A stretch of DNA of 64,000 nucleotides from Jannaschia faecimaris. Lineage in GTDB: Bacteria > Pseudomonadota > Alphaproteobacteria > Rhodobacterales > Rhodobacteraceae. Location: positions 1-64,000 of the forward strand of contig NZ_FNPX01000001.1 in the NCBI RefSeq assembly GCF_900107415.1, in the 5' to 3' direction. Shown here piece by piece: positions 55,542 to 63,060 of this stretch (positions are counted from its first letter, which is position 1; each line of letters starts with the position of its first letter). The notes under the pieces are model-generated. The model was not told where the DNA came from and searched no databases. It saw only the letters and a list, made by a program, of their open reading frames with translations. The position numbers were made by a program, and so were the translations under genes.

Positions 55542-56875
55542 GGAATACGTTCCCCCTCGGGCTTAACCCAGACTAGCAGGATCAGGCCTAATATGAACAG
55601 ACCGACCACGGGTAAAACCCCGATCTGCTGGCTCCCCGAAATCAGCGTCACGACGCCGATCAAGGTGGGGGCAAGGAAGGCCGTCGCCTTGCCCGCCAGC
55701 GCGTACAATCCGAACCCCTCGGTCACGTGATCGATGTGGACAAGACGTACCAGCATTGTCCGGCTGGACGCCTGGAGCGCGCCGCCCGCCGCCCCGATGA
55801 TCGCGCCCAGCACATAGAACACGATATCCGGCAGGACCGACCCATCGGCCACCGGCAGCAGGAACACGGACGTCGGCGTCACCGAAACGATGGCCAGTGA
55901 CACGACGATCAGCGTGACGACGCAGAGCACAATCACCGGCTTCGGCCCGCGCGCCCGATCCATGCGCCCGCCGGCCCAAGCAAAAACGGCACCGGTTACG
56001 GCCGCCAGGATGCCGAAAACGCCGATAGCCGTAGTCGACCAGCCCAGCACCCCCGCCGTGTAGATCCCGCCGAAGGTGTAAAGACCCGCGAGTGCATCAC
56101 GGTACAGCATCGACCCGCCCAGATACGCCGTGAACGACGGCCGCGCAGGAAGTGACCGAACCGTCTCCCGTAGGCGGCGCAGGCTGACCGACACCGGCGT
56201 GATCGTCTCGGACACGCGGCGCACGGGCTTCACCCACAAGAAGAACGGGACCATGAATACGATGTACCAGACCGCGGTGAATGGGCCGACCAGGCGCGTG
56301 CCCTCCCGCATATCCGGATCCAGCCCGAACAGGGGCGGGATGCCGATCAACGTCACACCCGAGGCATTCTCGGCGAAAAGCGTCAGCATCACGATCAGCG
56401 ACAGCACGCCGCCCACGTACCCCAACGCCCACCCCGAGCCGGAAATCCGCCCGATCTCTGACAGCGGGCCCAGCGTCGGGAGCATCGCATTCGTGAAGAT
56501 CGTGGCGAACTCCATTCCGATCAGGCCGATGCAGAACACCAGCAGGACTGGCCATACCGTTTCCGCCCCCGGCACAGCGAACCATAGTGCCGCAGCGCCG
56601 ATGACATACAGGACCGAAAACGTCTTGATCCAAGCCAGGTGCCGCCCAGAGGCATCGGCCATCGCGCCGAGGATCGGGGCACAGACAGCCATCACAAGGC
56701 CAGCCAGGCCGACCGCGAACCCGAAGACCGACTGTGCCTGAACCGGGTCGTCCATGACCGCGCTGGCGAAATAGGGGCCAAAAATGAAAGTTAGCAGCAA
56801 CGTGTTATAGGGCTGCGACGCGAAGTCGAACATCATCCAGCCACGGACGCGACGCTTCAGCGCGATATCAATCAT
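55538..56875 (-). CDS. MFS transporter, UMF1/Atg22-like family
   Basis: The protein (445 aa) has about 12 membrane helices. The start MIDIALKRRVRGWMMFDFAS with FASQPYNTLLLTFIFGPYFA is typical of the UMF1 (Atg22-like) MFS family. The substrate is not known; relatives have been linked to amino acid or sugar efflux. The ATG at 56875 has GGGGAA upstream; in-frame sequence further upstream is arginine-rich and not coding-like. It leads the operon with mepA (ATGA overlap) and the esterase-like gene, suggesting export or salvage tied to cell-wall turnover. Confidence 0.9.
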   Translation of the reverse strand: MIDIALKRRVRGWMMFDFASQPYNTLLLTFIFGPYFASAVMDDPVQAQSVFGFAVGLAGLVMAVCAPILGAMADASGRHLAWIKTFSVLYVIGAAALWFAVPGAETVWPVLLVFCIGLIGMEFATIFTNAMLPTLGPLSEIGRISGSGWALGYVGGVLSLIVMLTLFAENASGVTLIGIPPLFGLDPDMREGTRLVGPFTAVWYIVFMVPFFLWVKPVRRVSETITPVSVSLRRLRETVRSLPARPSFTAYLGGSMLYRDALAGLYTFGGIYTAGVLGWSTTAIGVFGILAAVTGAVFAWAGGRMDRARGPKPVIVLCVVTLIVVSLAIVSVTPTSVFLLPVADGSVLPDIVFYVLGAIIGAAGGALQASSRTMLVRLVHIDHVTEGFGLYALAGKATAFLAPTLIGVVTLISGSQQIGVLPVVGLFILGLILLVWVKPEGERIP

Positions 56876-56952
56876 TCTTGAAATTCCCCAGGTGCTGTGA
56901 CGACCTTGGGGGGGATTACGGACCCGTGCAACACGGGCGTGACGGCGGCGGG

Positions 56953-57522
56953 CTAGATTACCGGGGGAACGTGACCTTCCGGCACGTCCACAGCATCCTG
57001 CGGCGGCCAGGGCCGCGTGCCCTCCGTCGCGATCCAGCCCGCGACCCAATCGGGCAGCGCGGGCGACGGCCCATCATATCCGATCTCGCGCGCCACCTCG
57101 ACCGGCTCGACCGTGCCGGCGCGCGACGTGACCGCGGTGCGCAACAGGGCCTGCGAGGTGCAGGTGCCCTTCACCCACATCGACTGCACGATATAGACGA
57201 ACTTGTGATCCCAGCCGACGCAGCGCGTGCGCATCTCGATCTTCTGGAACGCGGTGACGCGCCGGCGATAGCGCACGCTGGCCCCCGCCACCGCGAGACC
57301 CCAGCGCCTGCGCCGGAGCGCACCCGACAGGCCCATCCGCTGCCCGGCCGTAAAGCGACCAATGTCATAGAATGTCAGGGTCCGCCCGTTGTTCAGCTCC
57401 AGAAACCCGTCCAGATCCCAAGGCAGGCAATGGTGATGCGAGACATGAAGGTCGGTCAGGCCCATGGGCGGGGCGACGCGGGTGCGCCAGAGTTGCCAGG
57501 CGAGGCGGATGAAAGGATACAT
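56953..57522 (-). CDS. Thioesterase (4-hydroxybenzoyl-CoA type)
   Basis: The protein (189 aa) has a hot-dog fold: MYPFIRLAWQLWRTRVAPPM, then WDLDGFLELNNGRTLTFYDI with the conserved asparagine-rich loop, AVAGASVRYRRRVTAFQKIE and FVYIVQSMWVKGTCTSQALL. Members of this acyl-CoA thioesterase family hydrolyse acyl-CoA of unknown chain. The ATG at 57522 fits the family start; a GTG 15 codons upstream is possible. It is 77 bases upstream of the MFS gene on the same strand. Confidence 0.88.
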   Translation of the reverse strand: MYPFIRLAWQLWRTRVAPPMGLTDLHVSHHHCLPWDLDGFLELNNGRTLTFYDIGRFTAGQRMGLSGALRRRRWGLAVAGASVRYRRRVTAFQKIEMRTRCVGWDHKFVYIVQSMWVKGTCTSQALLRTAVTSRAGTVEPVEVAREIGYDGPSPALPDWVAGWIATEGTRPWPPQDAVDVPEGHVPPVI

Positions 57523-57630
57523 CCTTCGCGTGTTGACCTTGTCGCGACTTGCGTCAACCACGACCACGCGTAAGCTTGTGCAGCGCGGTCCTTGCCCCTA
57601 GATCAGGGGCACAACAGACAAGGACGTCCC

Positions 57631-57921
57631 ATGATCACGCTTATCAACATCGCATTGCTGCTCCTCAACGTGGCGTGGTGGTTCGCCGTGGCGCATATCG
57701 TGATGTCCTGGCTGATCAATTTCGGCGTCCTCAATCTGAACCAGCCGATCGTGGCGCAACTCTGGGATGGTCTGAACCGCATTCTGGAGCCTGCGTATTC
57801 GCGCATTCGCAGCATCCTGCCCAGCATGGGTGCATTGGACCTGGCCCCGCTGGTGTTCATTCTCGCGATTATCATCGCGCAGATGGTGTTGGGCGACCTG
57901 CGGTTGAACCTGCTGACCTAA
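57631..57921 (+). CDS. YggT family membrane protein
   Basis: The protein (96 aa) has two YggT-type hydrophobic repeats: LINIALLLLNVAWWFAVAHI and DLAPLVFILAIIIAQMVLGD, with the middle motif WDGLNRILEPAYSRIRSILP. YggT proteins are small integral membrane proteins linked to osmotic tolerance and cell-envelope or division functions. AAGGACG lies six bases before the ATG. Its stop codon overlaps that of the convergent small gene at 57918. Confidence 0.93.
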   Translation: MITLINIALLLLNVAWWFAVAHIVMSWLINFGVLNLNQPIVAQLWDGLNRILEPAYSRIRSILPSMGALDLAPLVFILAIIIAQMVLGDLRLNLLT

Positions 57922-58046
57922 AGGACAGCCGCCGTCGGGCACATCATGCAATCGGCTACCTGCGTGCGCTCCACGTTCTGAACAGCAAACCCGGTCAGGA
58001 TTGCCGCCGCCAGCAAGATGATGCGAATTTCGTGTTTGCAAATCAT
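57918..58046 (-). CDS. Small 42-residue membrane or secreted protein candidate
   Basis: The frame MICKHEIRIILLAAAILTGF plus 22 residues has a basic start, a hydrophobic core (about 8-20) and a C-terminal part with two nearby cysteines (DCMMCPTAAVL). A near-perfect ribosome binding site GTGGAGGTG lies five bases before the ATG at 58046. It overlaps the YggT stop by three bases on the other strand. The hydrophobic N-terminus could be a signal peptide or an anchor. The family is unknown; no similarity is recognised. Confidence 0.5.
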   Translation of the reverse strand: MICKHEIRIILLAAAILTGFAVQNVERTQVADCMMCPTAAVL

Positions 58047-58129
58047 GGCACACCTCCACCAAGGTCTTAGGATCACCGACCCGCGTGGGCACTTGCAAAT
58101 CACATCGTGGTGACGGCATCTTCCCGCGC

Positions 58130-59029
58130 ATGAACGATCACATCAGCACACACGAGGCCGAGGAGGACGCCCGCAACGCGGACATCCTGATCTGGGTCGA
58201 CGGCACACTGAAGCACCGGAACGAAGCCGTCGTCTCGGTCTATGATTCCGGCTTCATGCTGGGCGATGGCGTCTGGGAGGGCCTGCGCCTCTACAATGGC
58301 CGGTGGACCTTTCAGGACGAACATATCGCCCGCCTGTTTGAGGCTGCGAAAGCCATTGATCTGGACATCGCGATGACCCCGGATCAGGTCATCGCCGCCA
58401 TCGAGGAAACCCGCGCCGCCAACGGCTTCACCACGGATGCCCACGCCCGCCTGATGGTCACGCGCGGGGTCAAGCGCCTGCCGTTCCAGCACCCGCGCCT
58501 GTCCACACGCGGTCCGACCATGGTCATCATCATGGAGCACTCGAAGCCAAAGATCCCACGTCCCGTGAATCTGGCCACCGTTCCGCATCTGCGCGGTCTG
58601 CCGATGACGCAGGACCCGAAGCTCAATTCCCATTCCAAGCTGAACTGCATTCTGGCCTGCATCGCCGCCGAAAAGGCCGGCGCGGACGAAGCCCTGATGC
58701 TCGACGTGCATGGGTTCGTGAACACCACCAACGCCTGCAATTTCTTCATCGTGCGAAAGGGCACGGTTTGGACCTCCACCGGCGACTACTGCATGAACGG
58801 CATTACCCGTCAGAAGGTGATCGACCTGTGCCATGCCAACGACATTCCCTGCCTGGAGTGTAACTTCTCCCTCGTCGACACATATGGCGCGGACGAAGCG
58901 TTTCTGACCGGCACTTTCGGCGCACAGACGCCAGTCGGCATGGTCGACGGGCGCGTGATCGGCACGGGTCAGCTTGGCCCGGTGACCGAGCGTCTTCGCG
59001 CGCTCTACAAGGATCTGGTCGGCGCGTGA
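58130..59029 (+). CDS. Class IV aminotransferase (branched-chain or D-amino acid type)
   Basis: The protein (299 aa) is a fold-type IV PLP enzyme: VSVYDSGFMLGDGVWEGLRL, RLMVTRGVKRLP, the PLP lysine in DPKLNSHSKLNCILACIAAE, EALMLDVHGFVNTTNACNFF and the phosphate-binding GTFGAQTPVGMVDGRVIG. It resembles IlvE-like and D-alanine aminotransferases, and Roseobacter relatives are often annotated as branched-chain aminotransferase; specificity cannot be told. The ATG at 58130 fits the family. It is followed by a sulfotransferase-like gene 133 bases downstream. Confidence 0.9.
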   Translation: MNDHISTHEAEEDARNADILIWVDGTLKHRNEAVVSVYDSGFMLGDGVWEGLRLYNGRWTFQDEHIARLFEAAKAIDLDIAMTPDQVIAAIEETRAANGFTTDAHARLMVTRGVKRLPFQHPRLSTRGPTMVIIMEHSKPKIPRPVNLATVPHLRGLPMTQDPKLNSHSKLNCILACIAAEKAGADEALMLDVHGFVNTTNACNFFIVRKGTVWTSTGDYCMNGITRQKVIDLCHANDIPCLECNFSLVDTYGADEAFLTGTFGAQTPVGMVDGRVIGTGQLGPVTERLRALYKDLVGA

Positions 59030-59162
59030 CCCAGCCCAAGCCCTGCTGCCCCGCGCGCACACAACACCCGAAAACCCGAGTTGACCGTGCGCCCAGTGAC
59101 GTCAGACGCAGATCGCCCGCTGGTCACCCGTGGATCACCGACCCCTCAAAACGGGTTTTGAT

Positions 59163-59852
59163 ATGAAGATCGTCGCATGGTCCGGCCCAAGAAACCTGTC
59201 CACCGCCATGATGTATTCCTTCGGCAACCGCCCCGATTTCGAAGTCATGGACGAGCCGTTCTACGCTGCCTACCTGGCGCAAACCGGCATCGACCATCCC
59301 ATGCGCGGCGAAATCCTCAGCAATCAGTCGTTCGATCCTTCGGCGGTCGCCGCGCTCTGCGCCGCGACGCCGAAAATCCATTCCTATCAGAAGCATATGG
59401 CCCACCACATGGTGCCAGGTATCCCGCTCGATTGGGCCAGGGATGCCGTGCACCTGCACCTCATCCGCCACCCGGCCCGCGTCATCGCCAGCTATGGTGC
59501 CAAGCGTGATCAGATCACCGAAGCCGACATCGCCTTCGCCGCGCAAGCCACGCTTTACGATCGTATCGGCGGACTGATCCTCGACACCGCCGACCTGAGG
59601 GACAATCCGCGGGGGATGCTGGCAAAACTCTGCGCTGAACTCGGAATCTCCTTCGACGAATCCATGCTGGAGTGGCCAGCAGGCGGGCACAGGGCCGACG
59701 GGATCTGGGCTGCGCATTGGTACAACGCCGTCCACAAATCGACTGGCTTCGCAGGCCCCGAAGGCCCTCTGCCCCGGGTCAAGCGTGACGACCTTCTGGC
59801 CGCCGCCATGCCGTTCTACGCCGCGATGAAGGCCCGCGCGATTCAGCCCTGA
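59163..59852 (+). CDS. Sulfotransferase-like P-loop protein
   Basis: The protein (229 aa) starts MKIVAWSGPRNLSTAMMYSF, a phosphosulfate-binding P-loop (PxNxST) of the sulfotransferase family. It continues with MDEPFYAAYLAQTG, HSYQKHMAHHM and LHLIRHPARVIASYGAKRDQ, the 3'-phosphate binding strand. Family members often sit beside a class IV aminotransferase in alphaproteobacteria. A sulfotransfer reaction is inferred from the fold; the acceptor is unknown. The stop lies inside the end of the convergent ABC gene (10-base overlap). Confidence 0.85.
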   Translation: MKIVAWSGPRNLSTAMMYSFGNRPDFEVMDEPFYAAYLAQTGIDHPMRGEILSNQSFDPSAVAALCAATPKIHSYQKHMAHHMVPGIPLDWARDAVHLHLIRHPARVIASYGAKRDQITEADIAFAAQATLYDRIGGLILDTADLRDNPRGMLAKLCAELGISFDESMLEWPAGGHRADGIWAAHWYNAVHKSTGFAGPEGPLPRVKRDDLLAAAMPFYAAMKARAIQP

Positions 59853-61585
59853 TCGGCCCCGAACTGCATTCTGTGCAACTGCGTGTACAGCCCGCCGCGG
59901 TCCAGCAACTCGTCGTGCGTGCCCCGTTCCACGACCCGCCCCTTGTCCAGCACAAGGATCTGGTCCGCCTCGCGTATCGTGGAGAGCCGGTGCGCAATCA
60001 CCAGCGTCGTGCGGCGTTGCGACAGACGGCTGAGCGCCTCCTGCACCAATCGTTCCGACTTGGTGTCGAGCGCACTCGTCGCCTCGTCCAGCAGCAGGAT
60101 CGGCGTATCTCTCAGCAAGGCCCGCGCAATCGCTACCCGTTGCCGCTGACCGCCTGACAGGTTCGACCCGCGCGGCCCGGCCTGCGTCTCCAACCCAAGG
60201 GGCAGGTCGGCCACGAACTCCGACACATGCGCCGCATCGAGCGCGTCCTTCAACGCCGCTTCGCTCAAGTCCAAGCGCCCTAGCAAAAGGTTCTCGCGCA
60301 GCGTTTCATCGAACAGAAGCGTATCCTGTGACACGACCGAAAACAGGCCCCGCAGATCGCCAAGCCGATACGCCTGCACATCGCGCCCCCCGATCGTCAC
60401 CTGCCCTGTCTCGGGGTCGACCATCCGGGTCAGAACGTTGAACACGGTCGACTTGCCCGCACCCGACAGACCGACCAACGCCGTCGTCGTACCTGCTGGC
60501 ACGGTAAAATCCACCCCGCGAAGCACCGGGTTGTCACCATAGGCCAGATGCACGTCACGAAACACCACGTCGGTCGATGCGGGCCGCGCTTCGGCCGGGG
60601 TGACCGGATCCACGATGGTCGGCACCGTATCCCGCAAGGCGTAGATCCGCTCCAGTGAAGCGTTCATCGTTTGCCAGGCACCCGACATGTTCGCCAAGCG
60701 GCGCAGCGGTTGGAACGCCAGGGACATGGCCGTGAAGAACGCCATGAACTCGCCCACTGTTTTCTCGCCCGCGATGATCTGCGGCCCCCCAGACAGCAAC
60801 ACCGCGAAGAACCCGAAACCGATCGCGAAATCCACCAACGCGGGCACGGTCGCCTGGCCCGCCTGTGTGCGGATCGTCGCGCGCACCATATCGTCGGTTG
60901 CGACGCGGAACCGGTCCTGCTGATAAGCTTCCATCGCATTGAGCTTGATCGGCGTGATACCATGGAAAATCTCGTCTAATCGAGTCGTGCGCCGCCCGGC
61001 AATGTCGCGCAGCCTGAAGGCCTTCTTGCGGATATAGCGCTGCACGATCAGGCTGGGCGCGACCAGCAGCGGGGCACCGATCACCGCGACGGCGGTCCAG
61101 ACCGGATCAACCGAGAGCGCCACAACCATCAGAGAAATCAGCCCCACCGCGTCACGCCCCACGCCGGTGATCAGCTGTACCCACATCGTCTGGATAGCCT
61201 GCACGTCGCCCTGAACCCGCTCGATCAATTGACCCGGGGAATTCGCGCTGAAATACGCCGCATCCAGCCGCAGCACGTGGGACAGCAGATCCTGTTGAAG
61301 GCTGGAAGAGGCGGTGAAAGCGACGCGCGCCATCACGATCCGTTGCGCCACACCGGCGACGCCGCGCACCACGAAGAGCGACAGGATCGCGATGCCGACC
61401 CAAGTGACGGCATCGGCGCGGCCTTCGACAAAGACCAGGTCGAACATTGGCTCCAGCATCCAGGCCAGCACCCCGACCGTGCCGCCCTCGACGCTCATCA
61501 GCAGGGCACCCAGAACGATCCACCAGAGGTGACGCCGCAGATAGCCGCGCCAGAGGCGCGCAAAGGGATGGGCCGGGGTTTGCAG
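59843..61585 (-). CDS. ABC exporter (MsbA-like, fused membrane-ATPase), non-ATG start
   Basis: The protein (about 580 aa) joins a six-helix exporter domain with an ATPase domain: Walker A GLSGAGKSTVFN, signature NLSGGQRQRVAIARALL, Walker B ILLLDEATSALD and H-loop VIAHRLSTI. It resembles MsbA and lipid or multidrug exporters; the substrate is unknown. The first ATG (61498) would delete half of the first membrane helix. The frame stays open and coding-like 29 codons upstream (LQTPAHPFARLWRGYLRRHL, WWIVLGALL), with no ATG, GTG or TTG but a CTG at 61585 that has ACGAGG six bases before it. A CTG start is the best reading; a nearby sequence error is the alternative. Confidence 0.85.
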   Translation of the reverse strand: MQTPAHPFARLWRGYLRRHLWWIVLGALLMSVEGGTVGVLAWMLEPMFDLVFVEGRADAVTWVGIAILSLFVVRGVAGVAQRIVMARVAFTASSSLQQDLLSHVLRLDAAYFSANSPGQLIERVQGDVQAIQTMWVQLITGVGRDAVGLISLMVVALSVDPVWTAVAVIGAPLLVAPSLIVQRYIRKKAFRLRDIAGRRTTRLDEIFHGITPIKLNAMEAYQQDRFRVATDDMVRATIRTQAGQATVPALVDFAIGFGFFAVLLSGGPQIIAGEKTVGEFMAFFTAMSLAFQPLRRLANMSGAWQTMNASLERIYALRDTVPTIVDPVTPAEARPASTDVVFRDVHLAYGDNPVLRGVDFTVPAGTTTALVGLSGAGKSTVFNVLTRMVDPETGQVTIGGRDVQAYRLGDLRGLFSVVSQDTLLFDETLRENLLLGRLDLSEAALKDALDAAHVSEFVADLPLGLETQAGPRGSNLSGGQRQRVAIARALLRDTPILLLDEATSALDTKSERLVQEALSRLSQRRTTLVIAHRLSTIREADQILVLDKGRVVERGTHDELLDRGGLYTQLHRMQFGADQG

Positions 61586-61782
61586 GAAATGCCTCGTTCG
61601 GTTTTGCGGGACTTACCGCAGGCAGGGGCTAGGCGGCAAGCGCGGGGAATGGCATGGGGTGCCTGCGGCCCCGGAACCGGGGCGGGGGGATCTATGGAAT
61701 ACAAAGCCAATCAAGGGTTCCAAACGCCGGCCCGAACCGATCGGGCCGGCCCCATGTCGCCCCATATGGAATGGGCCAGCGC

Positions 61783-62943
61783 ATGAACGCGGGTATCGCG
61801 ATCCTGACGTTGGCCTATGTTCTAAGCCAATTCTACCGCGCATTTCTGGCCGTTCTGGCCCCCGAGTTGACGGCCGATCTGGGCATCGACGCAGCCACGC
61901 TGAGCCGGGCGTCGGGCATCTGGTTTCTGGTTTTCGCGGCGATGCAGCTGCCGGTCGGCTGGGCGCTTGATCGGCTCGGGCCGCGCCGTACCGCCGCGGT
62001 TCTGCTGGGCGTCTGCGGAGGCGGAGGTGCCATGGTGTTCGCGGCCGCGACGCAAGGGTGGCATATCGACTTGGCGATGGGGCTGATTGGTGCCGGCTGC
62101 GCACCCGTGCTGATGGCCAGCTACTTCATCTTCGCGCGCGTCTTCTCGGCCCGCGTCTTCGCCACGCTTGCGGGCGTGCTGGTCGGCGTCGGCAGCCTTG
62201 GCAATATCGCCGCAAGCGTTCCGATGGGCTGGGCGGCGGAGATCCTAGGCTGGCGCGGTGCGATGCAGGCACTGGCTGCATTGACGGTGGCGACGGCGGT
62301 CGGGTGCTGGCTGATGGTGCGCGACCCCGATGGGATCACTGGCGGCAAGCGCGGATCGCTTCTGGATGTGCTGCGGATCCGGGCGCTTTGGCTGATCCTG
62401 CCGATCCTGCTGGTGAACTATGCGCCTGCCGCCGGGCTGCGTGGACTTTGGGTCGGGCCTTACGTCGCGGATGTATATGGCGCGGCCCATGTGGGTACGG
62501 TCACGCTGGTGATGGCGGCAGCGATGATCGTGGGCAACTTCGCCTATGCGCCGGCCGACCGCATCTTCGGCACGCGCAAGTGGATCGTGCTGACCGGCAA
62601 TCTGTTGGGCGCGGCAATGCTGGGTATTCTATGGTGGGTGCCGGTGCCCGGATTGGTCGCCAGCACGCTGCTGCTGGCCGCGATCGGGGCTCTGGGAGCA
62701 AGCTATGCGCTATGTATTGCGCACGGGCGCGCGTTCTTCCCGCCGCATCTGACCGGGCGTGGCGTGACGCTTCTGAACCTGTTCTCGATCGGGGGCGTCG
62801 GCATCGCGCAGTTCGCCACCGGTCCGATTTTCCGCGCGGCGGGCGGCGGGCTGGCCGGATACCAAACCTTGTTCGGCGTGTTCGCACTGGTCCTGCTGGC
62901 CGGTTGCGCGATCTATGCGTTCTCGCCGGATTCGCGGGACTGA
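61783..62943 (+). CDS. MFS transporter
   Basis: The protein (386 aa) has 12 predicted membrane helices of the major facilitator superfamily. The MFS signature between helices 2 and 3 is visible as GWALDRLGPRRTAAVLLGVC, and the helix-5 region has GVLVGVGSLGNIAASVPMGW. Family membership is clear, but the substrate is not. The ATG at 61783 fits the membrane topology; an in-frame ATG four codons upstream is an alternative, and neither has a strong ribosome binding site. It is divergent from the ABC exporter. Confidence 0.88.
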   Translation: MNAGIAILTLAYVLSQFYRAFLAVLAPELTADLGIDAATLSRASGIWFLVFAAMQLPVGWALDRLGPRRTAAVLLGVCGGGGAMVFAAATQGWHIDLAMGLIGAGCAPVLMASYFIFARVFSARVFATLAGVLVGVGSLGNIAASVPMGWAAEILGWRGAMQALAALTVATAVGCWLMVRDPDGITGGKRGSLLDVLRIRALWLILPILLVNYAPAAGLRGLWVGPYVADVYGAAHVGTVTLVMAAAMIVGNFAYAPADRIFGTRKWIVLTGNLLGAAMLGILWWVPVPGLVASTLLLAAIGALGASYALCIAHGRAFFPPHLTGRGVTLLNLFSIGGVGIAQFATGPIFRAAGGGLAGYQTLFGVFALVLLAGCAIYAFSPDSRD

Positions 62944-63060
62944 ATATCTCGAAGATCAATGCCTGACGGCGACGGCCCGACCTCTGTCGGCCATGACGCT
63001 TGCCCCTGCACCCCAACAGGTATAACCCCCGGCGCGCTCCCAAACCCTTCGGAGGATATG

